Assembly: GCA_016718135.1 (NCBI GenBank)
Contig: JADKEF010000004.1
Span: forward strand, 1 to 64,000
Reading direction: 5' to 3'
DNA from: Acidobacteriota bacterium
GTDB taxonomy: Bacteria > Acidobacteriota > Blastocatellia > Pyrinomonadales > Pyrinomonadaceae
DNA length: 64,000 bases
The first letter of the stretch is position 1. The number at the start of each line of letters is the position of its first letter. Below the pieces are notes generated by a model. The model ran no database searches. It saw nothing but the letters and a program-made list of their open reading frames with translations, and was not told the DNA's origin. Positions 49,631-58,842 of the stretch are shown here, piece after piece. Made by a program: the position numbers and the translations under genes.

Positions 49631-50437
49631 ATGTATCCTGAACTTTTCCGAATCGGCGAGTTTCCTATAACGACTTACGGCATCTGGTTGGCGTTGGGGA
49701 TGTTGGTTGGGTTGTACGCGGCTTCGCGGTTGGGCGCTCGCGACGGGTTACCGCGTGAGCGGATCTATGACCTCGGACTTTGGGTTCTGGTCGGCGGGCT
49801 GGTCGGATCAAAGGTACTTATGCTCTTCGTTGAGGAGAATGTAAATATCTTTACCCTCGATTTTTTGCGAAGCGGCGGAGTGTTTTACGGCGGTTTGATC
49901 GGCGGGTTTCTCGCGGTGGTGATCATCGTGCGGCTCTATAAGCTCCCGTTCTGGAAGGTTGCTGATGCATTCGCACCTGCCGTTGCTCTGGGCCAGGCGT
50001 TTGGTAGGCAAGGCTGTTTTGCCGCCGGTTGCTGTTGGGGCAAGCCGACAGATTGGGCATGGGGTGTGCATTTCTCTAAGTTGGGCAATGAATACACCGG
50101 TGTCCCGATCTACGGCCCCGAGGGCGGCGATCTGCATCTGCATCCGACGCAGTTGATCGAGTCGCTTACGATGCTCGCTGTTTTCGGTTTTCTTGTCTGG
50201 TTACATCGACGTAAAAAATTTTCTGGTCAAATTCTTATCACTTACGGTATCATCTACTCGATACTTCGTTTTTCAATTGAGTTCATCCGCGACGACCCAC
50301 GCGGGGACCTTTTGGGTCTTACGACCCTTACCGGCTTGTCGACGTCTCAGTTGGTAAGCCTCGTGGTTGCGGCCGCTTCTGTTATTTTTCTCATCTGGCG
50401 GCTGCGTGCTACCGAGACCGAGCTAACTGACTCCTGA
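49631..50437 (+). CDS. lgt: Prolipoprotein diacylglyceryl transferase
   Basis: 268 residues, about seven helices. Lgt moves diacylglycerol from phosphatidylglycerol to the lipobox Cys. The signature is ALGQAFGRQGCFAAGCCWGKPTDWAWGVHF. The N-terminal motif is FPITTYGIWLALGMLVGLYAASR. Further conserved parts are SGGVFYGGLIGGFLAVV, HPTQLIESLTMLAVF and RFSIEFIRDDPRG. It starts 3 nt after the small membrane protein, forming lspA-X-lgt. Confidence 0.93.
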   Translation: MYPELFRIGEFPITTYGIWLALGMLVGLYAASRLGARDGLPRERIYDLGLWVLVGGLVGSKVLMLFVEENVNIFTLDFLRSGGVFYGGLIGGFLAVVIIVRLYKLPFWKVADAFAPAVALGQAFGRQGCFAAGCCWGKPTDWAWGVHFSKLGNEYTGVPIYGPEGGDLHLHPTQLIESLTMLAVFGFLVWLHRRKKFSGQILITYGIIYSILRFSIEFIRDDPRGDLLGLTTLTGLSTSQLVSLVVAAASVIFLIWRLRATETELTDS

Positions 50438-50466
50438 CAAGCCTGATCCATCAGGAGGAGACAGTT

Positions 50467-51144
50467 ATGCGCAAGTTTCTTGTTTCAATTACCGCGATCC
50501 TCGCGGCATTCACCTTCACTGCACAAGCTCAGGACGACAGCGAACTCCGGATCAAGAAGGCCCTCGAAGGCCGGCATGTCCTGGTCAAGATGGACATGCC
50601 CGCCGTCGAGAACGGCGTCGAAATGCTGTTCGACGAGGCTGAGGTCAGCTTCGACCAGGCCGGTTATAACAAGCTGGTCAAGCAGTATGGCGTATCTCTA
50701 AAGAAAGGCCATCGCGCCCGGATAACGGATGTGCGGATCTCAAACAAGGGCATTGAGATCGACCTCGACGGCGGCGGTTCGCCGGGAAGGGATTGGGTGG
50801 TCGGCGGACTCAGGCTGGTCGAGCCCGTTCCGGTGCCTAAATCAGACCGCGAGCTCGACCTTGAGCGGCAGGTCATGAATGAATCGAACGCAACGTCATT
50901 CGCGCGAACCGAGCTCGATTACGAACGCCAGCAGCGCAACACGCTCGATGAACGAAATAGACAGGCATATGAAAGAGTGTCCGGCTTTCGTACCGAGCAG
51001 ATCGAGAAGAATAGAAAGGAGTGGGGTTCGAAGATCGTGATCGTCGTGCGCTCGAACAAAATGGGATCGGTTACCCTCGGCCACATGGCAAGATCGCTTG
51101 CCAAGTATTGCGAATTACTACCGCGTGAGCCAGTTACTAAATAG
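50467..51144 (+). CDS. Secreted hypothetical protein with coiled-coil tail
   Basis: 225 residues. Strong ribosome site (CAGGAGGAGA) before ATG 50467. Signal peptide RKFLVSITAILAAFTFTAQA. A beta-rich region (KKALEGRHVLVKMDMPAVENGVEMLF, GVSLKKGHRARITDVRISNKGIEIDLDGGG) is followed by a charged helix (ELDLERQVMNESNATSFARTELDYERQQRNTLDERNRQAYERV), probably a coiled coil. No family name comes to mind; similar secreted proteins occur in Acidobacteriota as hypotheticals. Separated from lgt by 29 bp, same direction. Confidence 0.65.
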   Translation: MRKFLVSITAILAAFTFTAQAQDDSELRIKKALEGRHVLVKMDMPAVENGVEMLFDEAEVSFDQAGYNKLVKQYGVSLKKGHRARITDVRISNKGIEIDLDGGGSPGRDWVVGGLRLVEPVPVPKSDRELDLERQVMNESNATSFARTELDYERQQRNTLDERNRQAYERVSGFRTEQIEKNRKEWGSKIVIVVRSNKMGSVTLGHMARSLAKYCELLPREPVTK

Positions 51145-51166
51145 CCGGCATCGGCAAAACAGCGTC

Positions 51167-52174
51167 GTGGTTAGAACGATCATTTTGGTTGCGGCGATCT
51201 TCGCCCTTGCTTTTGCCTCTATCGCGCAGTGCGAACCAAAAGCCGACGAGACAAAATGGCTTGACGGCACTGTCAGGGTATGGAGATCTGTACGAGTCGA
51301 CTCGCTAAAGCTGGCTCCTGCTCGGTTGCCGTGGCTAGTCCTGTTTGATGAAAAATGCGTTCACAACATTAATCCTGATGTAAAATTCGCAGATCAGCAG
51401 GACAAGACAGATCGTTCGTATCGGGTGTTGGGCGGGGAACGAGTAGCGATCTTTTCCACCGAACATTCTGGTCAGATCAAACTGCCTGACGGCCAGACGA
51501 TCCCGGCTCAGCTTATAAGCTTTGCGGCAAATTACGATGGTGACAAACGCTCGTTTTTCACAGCCGCCCTTCCATCGATTTGGGCGAAGGCCGACCATCT
51601 TAAAGCTGAACAAAACCTGAAAACTCTCGTCCGTTCGGTCTATGTCCACGAACTTACCCACACCTATCACCGCAATTTCTTTGCGCGGCTCAGTGTCATC
51701 GAAAAAGGCTTGAAAGATGTCGAGAATTTTGACGACGACATTATTCAGAATACATTTGGCAAGAACGAAGAGTTTCGAGACGTGTATGTCAATGAAATTG
51801 CGTTGGCGATCAAGGCCGAGCAGGAACCCGACAAGGCCAAGAAACGCCTTGCGGCAAAACTTGTACTGAATGCGATAAAGCAGCGGCGTGCAAAGTTCTA
51901 TATCGTTGAAAATGAGAAGTTTGCCGAGATCGAGGACATCTTTCTCACGATGGAGGGCGTTGCCAATTGGGCCGCTTACCGGGCTGCGATCGCGGACGGG
52001 ATGACCGCAGAAAGTGCTTCGCGGCTGATCCGTCGGAGCGGGAAATATTGGTCACAGGAAGAGGGCATTTCGCTATTTTTGATAATCGATTCGCTGATGC
52101 CGAATTGGCAGAAGATCGGATTCGGAAAGCAACGTGTTTCCATCGTCGACTTGCTTGAGCGAGCTACTCGGTAG
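51167..52174 (+). CDS. Exported HExxH-type putative metalloprotease
   Basis: 335 residues from GTG 51167, which opens a clean signal peptide (RTIILVAAIFALAFASIAQ); the longer frame from 51098 overlaps the previous gene and lacks a signal. The zinc motif is VRSVYVHELTHTYHRNFF (His-Glu-x-x-His), and a candidate third ligand, Glu, lies in IFLTMEGVANWAAYR. This spacing resembles gluzincin-type metallopeptidases. Other marks: YRVLGGERVAIFSTEHSG near residue 100. Substrate unknown. Follows the hypothetical gene by 22 bp. Confidence 0.65.
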   Translation: MVRTIILVAAIFALAFASIAQCEPKADETKWLDGTVRVWRSVRVDSLKLAPARLPWLVLFDEKCVHNINPDVKFADQQDKTDRSYRVLGGERVAIFSTEHSGQIKLPDGQTIPAQLISFAANYDGDKRSFFTAALPSIWAKADHLKAEQNLKTLVRSVYVHELTHTYHRNFFARLSVIEKGLKDVENFDDDIIQNTFGKNEEFRDVYVNEIALAIKAEQEPDKAKKRLAAKLVLNAIKQRRAKFYIVENEKFAEIEDIFLTMEGVANWAAYRAAIADGMTAESASRLIRRSGKYWSQEEGISLFLIIDSLMPNWQKIGFGKQRVSIVDLLERATR

Positions 52175-52218
52175 ATAGTCTTGTATAGAGCAGTTTTTCA
52201 AAACGCCGGGGACATCCA

Positions 52219-53205
52219 TTGACCGACATTCAAAACACACAAACCGCCGAGGCCGAAACACCAAACAATTTTGTCGTTGATGCAGACCACGCCGGTATGC
52301 GTCTCGACGCCTACCTTGCTGAGAACATCGAGGGTTGGTCGCGTTCGCGGCTGCAGCGGCTGATCGATAACGAGGACGTTCTCGTCAATGACAAGGCAGC
52401 AAAGCCCTCGCACAAGGTCCGCGAGAACGACGAGATCGAGATCGACCTGGTCGAGGCACCGGTCGCGAGATTTGAGCCTGAGAATATTCCGCTCGATATT
52501 GTTTTTGAAGATGAGTTTCTTGCCGTGATCAACAAACCTGCGGGAATGGTCGTCCATCCCGGAGCGGGCGTACAGACCGGAACGCTGGCGAACGCGATCG
52601 CGTTTCATTTTGCAGAGTCCTTCGCCGAGCAGAACCGCCAGGATCCGGACAGCATCCGTATCGGTATCGTGCATCGTCTCGATAAAGACACTTCGGGTCT
52701 TATAGTCGTTGCCAAAACCGATGAGATCCACGAGGCTCTGTCGGAGCAGTTTCGTGAACGTCAGGTATATAAATCCTACATCGCTCTCGTCCACGGCTCG
52801 CCCGAACAGAAGATCGGCAAGGTCGAAGCTCCCATCGGCCGCAACAAACACAACCGCCTGCGAATGAAGGTCGCAACGCACGGACGCAGTGCTCTTTCGC
52901 TCTGGAAAGTGCGTAAACGCTATGACAAATTCACGCTCCTCGACGTCGAGATCAAGACCGGCCGCACACACCAGATCCGCGTCCACATGGGCTACATCAA
53001 TCACCCCGTCGTCGGCGACGAGATCTACAACGAAGGCCGCGACAACACCATAATGGACCATACAGTCCGCAACGCCATCGCCTCAATGCCCCGCTTCTTT
53101 CTCCACGCCGAACAGCTTTCATTCACACATCCAAAGACACAGGAACGAATGGAATTCACCCAGCCGCTGCCAAAAGAATTGAACGACTTTCTAGATTTGT
53201 TATGA
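52219..53205 (+). CDS. rluD: RluD-type ribosomal large subunit pseudouridine synthase
   Basis: 328 residues, start TTG 52219 (no ATG fits ahead of the S4 domain). The S4 RNA-binding domain is at about 20-85 (AGMRLDAYLAENIEGWSRSRLQRLIDNEDVLVN). The catalytic domain includes IVHRLDKDTSGLIVVAKTDE, with the catalytic Asp at residue 155 by my count. FLAVINKPAGMVVHPGAG and TLLDVEIKTGRTHQIRVHMGYINHPVVGD are RluA/RluD-family motifs. The probable target is helix 69 of 23S rRNA. Confidence 0.9.
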   Translation: MTDIQNTQTAEAETPNNFVVDADHAGMRLDAYLAENIEGWSRSRLQRLIDNEDVLVNDKAAKPSHKVRENDEIEIDLVEAPVARFEPENIPLDIVFEDEFLAVINKPAGMVVHPGAGVQTGTLANAIAFHFAESFAEQNRQDPDSIRIGIVHRLDKDTSGLIVVAKTDEIHEALSEQFRERQVYKSYIALVHGSPEQKIGKVEAPIGRNKHNRLRMKVATHGRSALSLWKVRKRYDKFTLLDVEIKTGRTHQIRVHMGYINHPVVGDEIYNEGRDNTIMDHTVRNAIASMPRFFLHAEQLSFTHPKTQERMEFTQPLPKELNDFLDLL

Positions 53206-53247
53206 TTGGAGCCAAGTTCTAAACCAACAAAGCTCCGTTCGCTAACC

Positions 53248-55545
53248 ATGAAATACACGCTCTTCGCCGTCGCGTTTTGTCTTCTGTTTGCTTCCTTTGG
53301 ATTCGCTCAGGCTGACGAGGTCAACATCATTCCACAGCCGCAGCTGATCTCGGCGGGCAAGGGTGAGTTCAAATTGGGCAACAAGACGAAGATCCTCGCG
53401 ATCTCCGATTCCAGCCGTAAGTTTGCCTTACTACTGAATGCTGCGCTCAAGCAACGTTATGGCTTTGAACTGCAGATAACGACCCGGCCTCCTAAAAAAA
53501 ATGTCATTCGCTTTGCGATCTTTGACGAGAAGAACGCACCTCCGACGGCTGCAAAGGAAGCGTATTTTCTGAGGGTCACGCCGGACGCGATCGAGATCTC
53601 AGGTAACGAACGAGGAGTATTCTACGGCCTTCAATCACTGATCCAGGTTTTGCCGCTCGAAGCAAAAACCGAGGCGAAGATCCCGGCCTTCGGAATCGCC
53701 GACCAACCTCGTTTCCCCTACCGCGGCATGCACCTCGATGTTTCTCGTCATTTCATGCCGGTTTCGTTTGTCAAGAGATACATCGATCTGCTCGCTCAGT
53801 ATAAATTCAACCAGTTTCACTGGCATCTGACGGATGATCAGGGTTGGCGGATCGAGATCAAGAAATATCCGAAGCTCACGACTGTCGGACAGTATCGCAG
53901 CGAGAGTCATGAAGGCGTTTACTCGACGGTTTTTAAGGGTGACGGCCGGCCGGTTGAGGGGTTTTATACGCAGGCTGAGATACGGGATGTCGTTGCTTAT
54001 GCCAAGGCGAGGTATATAAATGTGATCCCGGAGATCGAATTGCCGGGGCACGCTTCGGCGGCTTTGGCGGCTTATCCTGAGCTTGGAATCGGATGCGCCG
54101 CACGCGATTACAAGTTCGAAGTGAAAAAGACATGGGGCATCTTCAAAGAGGTCTTTTGTCCGACCGACGAGACGTTTAAGTTCCTGGAAGATGTGCTCGA
54201 CGAGACGATCAAGCTCTTTCCTGATTCGCCGTACATCCATATCGGCGGCGACGAAGTTCTCAAAGACTTTTGGAAGGCATCGCCGTTCGTCCAGGACCTG
54301 ATGAAACGCGAAAATCTCAAGGACGAGCACGAGGTGCAGAGCTATTTCGTCCGCCGCATCGAAAAATTCGTCAATTCCAAAGGCAAAAAGATCATCGGTT
54401 GGGACGAGATCTTGGAAGGCGGCGTGGCTCCGAATGCAACGATCATGAGCTGGCGCGGAATGAAGGGCGGCATCGAGGCGGCCAAGGCAAAGCACGACGT
54501 GATCATGACGCCGACCGACTATTCGTATCTCGATTACGGCCAGGGCGATCCGGCGTATGAACTGCTAAACATTGGCGGCTACCTGCCGCTCGAAAAGGTC
54601 TACCAATTCGATCCTGTGCCGAAAGAGCTGACCGCCGAGCAAGCCAAATACATCCTCGGCGGCCAGGCAAACATCTGGACGGAGTACATCGAGACCGGCG
54701 ATAAGGTCGAGTACATGGCATTCCCGCGAATGCTCGCGATCGCCGAGAGCGTTTGGTCGACGCCCGAGAATAAGAACTTTGCCGATTTCAAACGCCGCCT
54801 CGCCGCCAATCTGCCGCTGCTCGACCGCCAAAATGTAAACTATCGAATCCCGGAGCCGGAAGGCCTTCAAAACGTGATCACCGACAAAGAAAAAGTGCTG
54901 ATCACGCTTACACCGATACCGGGCACGCAAGTGCGTTACACGATCGACGGTTCGCCGCCGGATGAAAAATCGACGCTCTATACCAAGCCGGTCGAGATCA
55001 CTCTTGCCGAAGGGAAATCGGCAACACTCAAGACGATCGTCATCAACGCAAAAGGCCGCAAGAGTGTGATCTATACCGCTACCGTCGTCCGCGGTGCAAT
55101 GCTCGAACCCGTCACACTCGCCGAGACGAAACCAGGCGTAAACTACAGCCTCGTTGTTCCAAGTGCCCAATTTGCACAAGATCCACCCGCGAAGAAAGGC
55201 GAAACGCGTTCGATCTTCCTCACCCAATTTGAAAAGCAGATCGATCTTAAAAAATCGTTCGGCGTGGCTTTCGAAGGCTATCTAAAAGTTGCCCAGGACG
55301 GCATTTACGAGCTTCAGATCGATTCGACCTGGGACGCTTCGCTCGATCTCGGCGGAAAGAGAGTCATCGACGAAGCCGGAACCAAAGATCGCAAAATGAA
55401 ATCGGTAGTCGTCCCGCTAAAAGCCGGCCTGCACAAGATCGCTCTCCGCTACGACCATCGTGAAGGCGACGCTCATTTCCGCTTTCGCGTCGGCCTAAAA
55501 GGCCAGGGATTGAGACAGATCGGCGGGGAGGAATTGGTTCATTAA
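53248..55545 (+). CDS. Secreted beta-N-acetylhexosaminidase, GH20
   Basis: 765 residues from ATG 53248 (signal KYTLFAVAFCLLFASFGFAQ); the frame's TTG at 53206 lies before the signal. The N-terminal GH20b domain is about 30-150, the catalytic TIM barrel about 155-510 with FPYRGMHLDVSRHFMPV, FHWHLTDDQGWRIEIKKYPKLT and the catalytic Asp335-Glu336 in SPYIHIGGDEVLKDFW; IVSW-like NATIMSWRGMKG follows. A chitobiase-type C-terminal domain (TLTPIPGTQVRYTIDGSPPDEKSTLY) and a PA14-like beta sandwich (YLKVAQDGIYELQIDSTWDASLDLGGK) complete it. Removes terminal GlcNAc/GalNAc from glycans. It is followed by a GH92 gene, suggesting joint N-glycan or glycoprotein breakdown. Confidence 0.9.
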   Translation: MKYTLFAVAFCLLFASFGFAQADEVNIIPQPQLISAGKGEFKLGNKTKILAISDSSRKFALLLNAALKQRYGFELQITTRPPKKNVIRFAIFDEKNAPPTAAKEAYFLRVTPDAIEISGNERGVFYGLQSLIQVLPLEAKTEAKIPAFGIADQPRFPYRGMHLDVSRHFMPVSFVKRYIDLLAQYKFNQFHWHLTDDQGWRIEIKKYPKLTTVGQYRSESHEGVYSTVFKGDGRPVEGFYTQAEIRDVVAYAKARYINVIPEIELPGHASAALAAYPELGIGCAARDYKFEVKKTWGIFKEVFCPTDETFKFLEDVLDETIKLFPDSPYIHIGGDEVLKDFWKASPFVQDLMKRENLKDEHEVQSYFVRRIEKFVNSKGKKIIGWDEILEGGVAPNATIMSWRGMKGGIEAAKAKHDVIMTPTDYSYLDYGQGDPAYELLNIGGYLPLEKVYQFDPVPKELTAEQAKYILGGQANIWTEYIETGDKVEYMAFPRMLAIAESVWSTPENKNFADFKRRLAANLPLLDRQNVNYRIPEPEGLQNVITDKEKVLITLTPIPGTQVRYTIDGSPPDEKSTLYTKPVEITLAEGKSATLKTIVINAKGRKSVIYTATVVRGAMLEPVTLAETKPGVNYSLVVPSAQFAQDPPAKKGETRSIFLTQFEKQIDLKKSFGVAFEGYLKVAQDGIYELQIDSTWDASLDLGGKRVIDEAGTKDRKMKSVVVPLKAGLHKIALRYDHREGDAHFRFRVGLKGQGLRQIGGEELVH

Positions 55546-55553
55546 GAAATTTA

Positions 55554-55622
55554 CCCGCGAAACACGCGAAATGCACGAAAAAAGATTTCTTCATTTTCGC
55601 GTCCTTTCGCGTATTTCGCGGG
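55554..55622. repeat. Intergenic hairpin of CGCGAAA microrepeats
   Basis: Left CCCGCGAAACACGCGAAATG plus CACGAAAAAAGA, right TTCATTTTCGCGTCCTTTCG plus CGTATTTCGCGGG, about 30 bp of imperfect pairing around TTTC. Lies 8 bp after the GH20 stop; likely terminator and member of the hairpin family. Confidence 0.6.
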
Positions 55623-55644
55623 CCAAACATCCTAAAGTGAAGTT

Positions 55645-57326
55645 ATGAAGAACCTCGCACTTTTCCTACTGTTTTCCGCCTATTGCCTACTGCCTACTGC
55701 CTTCGCTCAGACTCGCGACTACACTCGCCATGTCAATCCCTTCATCGGTACCGGCGGGCATGGGCATACATTTCCGGGGGCGACGATGCCGTTTGGGATG
55801 GTGCAGCTCTCGCCCGACACGCGGATCGACAACTGGGACGGCTCGAGCGGCTATCACTACTCCGACGACACGATCTACGGCTTTTCGCACACGCACCTGA
55901 ACGGCACCGGCATTCCGGATTATTGCGATATTTTGTTCACCGCAAACCGGGTAATTTAAGCCACAACTGGGAAGCACGATCTAAATTTTCACACGCAAAT
56001 GAAAAGCTGAGCCAGGTTATTATTCAGTTAGATTCGAACAATGGCAAAATTTTGGCGGAATTGACTTCAACCCCACGGGTTGGCCTTCATCGGTATACTT
56101 TTCGCCGAGCCGGGTGCAAGTGATTTGAATCTCAAATGGCGTGACAAACTCCTAGATTCAGATTTTAAAGTCATCGGGAACCAAGGATAGAAGGTTATCG
56201 GAGCTCCTCGTCTTGGGCAAAAGATCAGGCAATATATTTTGTAGCCGAATTTTCAAGGCCGTTTAATTGAATGGATTGTGGAAGAGCGGGTCGATCAATC
56301 CGAGGTGGAAAAGCAGATGCGAAAGCAAATTTTTATTTTAAGTCAGCGGGTAGATTAGAAATAAAGGTCGCGATTTCCCACGTCTCCATCGAAGGTGCCC
56401 GCAAGAATCTTGCTGCCGAGCTTCCCGGTTGGGATTTTGAGAAGGTTCGTGCCGATGCCAAGGCGGCTTGGAACAAGGAGTTGTCGAAGATCGACGTTTC
56501 GGGCGGGACGCCTGATCAGACGACGACGTTTTATACGGCACTCTATCACACGATGATCCAGCCGAATATCTTTAATGATGTTGATGGCAATTATCTCGGG
56601 ATGGATAAGAAGGTGCATAGCCTGTCGCAGGTTCGAAAACTTGGACCGGAGCGAACGGCACCGGGAGCGAAAAGCGATCGTGGTATAGCACCGAGCGGTA
56701 CGAAGAAGGATTCGCCGGGCGATCAATATACGGTTTTCTCATTGTGGGACACATTCCGGGCGGCGCATCCGCTTTATACGATCATCGATCAGAAGCGGAC
56801 GGTGGATTTTATCAATACGTTTATCCGCCAGTATGAGCAGGGCGGGCGCCTTCCGGTTTGGGAGCTGGCGGGTGAGGAGACGGAGTGCATGATCGGCTAT
56901 CATTCCGTTTCGGTGATCGCTGACGCGATGGCGAAAGGGATAACGGGCTTCGACTACGAAAAAGCCTACGTCGCCGCCAAGCACTCCACCGAGCTCGACC
57001 ACTTCGGCCTGGCCGGCTACAAAAAACGCGGCTACATCTCGATGGAGGACGAGAACGAATCAGTCTCGCGAACGCTGGAATATGCTTACGATGATTGGTG
57101 CATCGCACAAAAAACGAACTTGGCGATTCAGACGGGGCACGAAGGTCTGCATTTGGTAAAAAGAAAATCTAAGGCGGGACTGGCCGTATTGGCGAGAACA
57201 GCTCGACGAGGATTTATTACCTCCGGCGTGCCCGCTATTTCGAAAACCTCTTCGACTCAAAAACGGGTTTCATGCGTCCGAAAAAGAATGGCGGCTTTGT
57301 CGAGCCTTTTGCTCCGAACGAAGTGA
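55645..57326 (+). pseudogene. GH92 alpha-1,2-mannosidase, 5' and middle parts, multiply frame-broken
   Basis: ATG 55645 gives a signal peptide and the GH92 opening (VNPFIGTGGHGHTFPGATMPFGMVQLSPDTR, SGYHYSDDTIYGFSHTHLNGTGIPDY), but stops at 55959. Between 55960 and 56300 recognisable GH92 pieces occur in different frames (HNWEARSKFSHANEK; ILAELTSTPRVGLHRYTF; DLNLKWRDKLLDSDFKVIGN; GYRSSSSWAKDQAIYFVAEFSRPF), so several single-base indels have accumulated. From 56310 the frame is good again (GRLEIKVAISHVSIEGARKNLAAELPGW to DDWCIAQK) until about 57110, where it turns to unrelated sequence. A TAAAGT box ends 6 nt before the ATG. Confidence 0.75.
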
Positions 57327-58705
57327 CTTTTGGCTTTACCGAAGGTAATTCGTGGCAATATTCGTTCTTTGTCCCGCACGATGTCGATCATCTGATAAAG
57401 CTGCACGGCGGGCGGGACAAGTTTACGGCGAAGATCGACGAGCTGTTCAATACCGACCAGAAACTTGCGGGCCGCGAACAGGCTGATCTGACGGGTTTGA
57501 TCGGCCAATATGCTCATGGCAACGAACCTTCGCACCATATTGCTTACCTTTACAACTACATCGGCCAGCCGTGGAAAACACAGAAACTTGTCCGCAAGAT
57601 CATGGACGAGTTTTACAAGAACGCTCCCGACGGCTTGATCGGAAACGAAGACTGCGGCCAGATGTCGGCGTGGTACATCCTGAGTGCGAGCGGCTTTTAT
57701 CCCGTCGCTCCGGGTGACGGAGTTTACGCTTTTGGCACTCCGCTGTTTCCGGAGATGACGTACCGTCTCGAGAACGGCAAGACCTTTACCGTCAGGGCGA
57801 AGAATGTCTCGGCAAAGAACAGCTACATCCTCAACGCGAAACTCAACGGTGCTCCATACAAAAAGGCGTATCTGACTCACGCGGATCTGATGAAAGGCGG
57901 CGTACTCGAATTTGCAATGATCGACACGCCGGTGACGACCGCGTTCACGGAATTTCCGGTGTCGGCGATGAATGTCGATTCAATCGCCGTCCCCGTCATC
58001 AAAGCCGAACGAACGTTTGCGAACTCCACCACAGTTACGATGTCAACCTTGACCCCTAACGTGGCGATTCACTATACGACGAACGGACTCAGCCCGTACC
58101 CGGACGAACCCGGCAAAGGTACTCAGGTTTACAAGGGCCCGTTTGTCATTGATCGAACTGTGAAGATCAGAGCTGTTGCTATCGGGGCGTTAGACGATGT
58201 CAGCTTTCCCGTTGATGCCGTCCTGACCAAACGCCCGAACGACTGGACCGTCCGCGTCGTCTCGCCGTACAGCACGCAATACACTGGCGGCGGCGATCAG
58301 GCGATAATTGACGGGATTCGCGGGACGGTTAATTTCGCAAGCGGCGAATGGCAGGGCGTTCAGGGAAAGACTTACGAAGCTGTGGTCGATCTACAACGTG
58401 AGACCGCGATCAAAGAACTCGGCGGCAGCTTTCTCCAAGTCGCCGGGCCGTGGATCTGGATGCCCGACCGCGTTGAGTTTGAAACGTCCAGCGACGGTGT
58501 GAATTTTGTTAAAGCTATCGAGATCAAACCCGGATTCTCACAGACCGACCTGACCCCGACCGCTCGCGAATACGTTCAAAAGATCACGCCGGCCAAGGCA
58601 CGCTACGTGCGAATGCGAGCCTACAACTTCGGCAAGATCCCGTCATGGCATCTCGGAGCAGGCGGCGATCCGTGGATATTTGTGGATGAGATAATCATCA
58701 GGTGA
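57272..58705 (+). pseudogene. GH92 alpha-1,2-mannosidase, 3' part
   Basis: Continuation of the gene started at 55645. The true frame already reads YYLRRARYFENLFDSKTGF before the ATG at 57272, so that ATG is internal. It contains GFVEPFAPNEVTFGFTEGNSWQYSFFVPHDVDHLI, GNEPSHHIAYLYNYIGQPWKTQKLVRKIMDEFY and DGLIGNEDCGQMSAWYILSASGFYPVAPGDGVY, the catalytic-domain motifs of GH92 that include the acidic residues and Ca-binding region. A chitobiase-type C-terminal module (TLTPNVAIHYTTNGLSPYPDEPG) and a discoidin-like end (SKIPSW-type KIPSWHLGAGGDPWIFVDEI) follow. Intact, this would be a about 1020-residue secreted exomannosidase. Confidence 0.78.
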
Positions 58706-58842
58706 TTTGCCGGGAGCGCAGGCGTCTCGCCTGCGAACGCCGGTTCCCCGGGCGTGGTTGGCTATTGGTTGTGAGAGCATGAACGGCTTTCGCAAAGCCT
58801 CAGCCTTTGCAGGCGAGTCGCATGCGTTCCCGACAACAGCGG

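Noticed and set aside
52198..53061. 287-codon minus-strand open frame
   Set aside because: Antisense to rluD, whose S4 and catalytic motifs are unmistakable.
53635..54495. 286-codon minus-strand open frame
   Set aside because: Lies wholly inside the GH20 gene, opposite strand; composition is that of a complement shadow with no domain.
57100..57220. NRPS-like piece (WPYWREQLDEDLLPP) in one frame of the GH92 break
   Set aside because: Only about 15 residues, no flanking NRPS sequence; most likely chance in a frame-broken segment.
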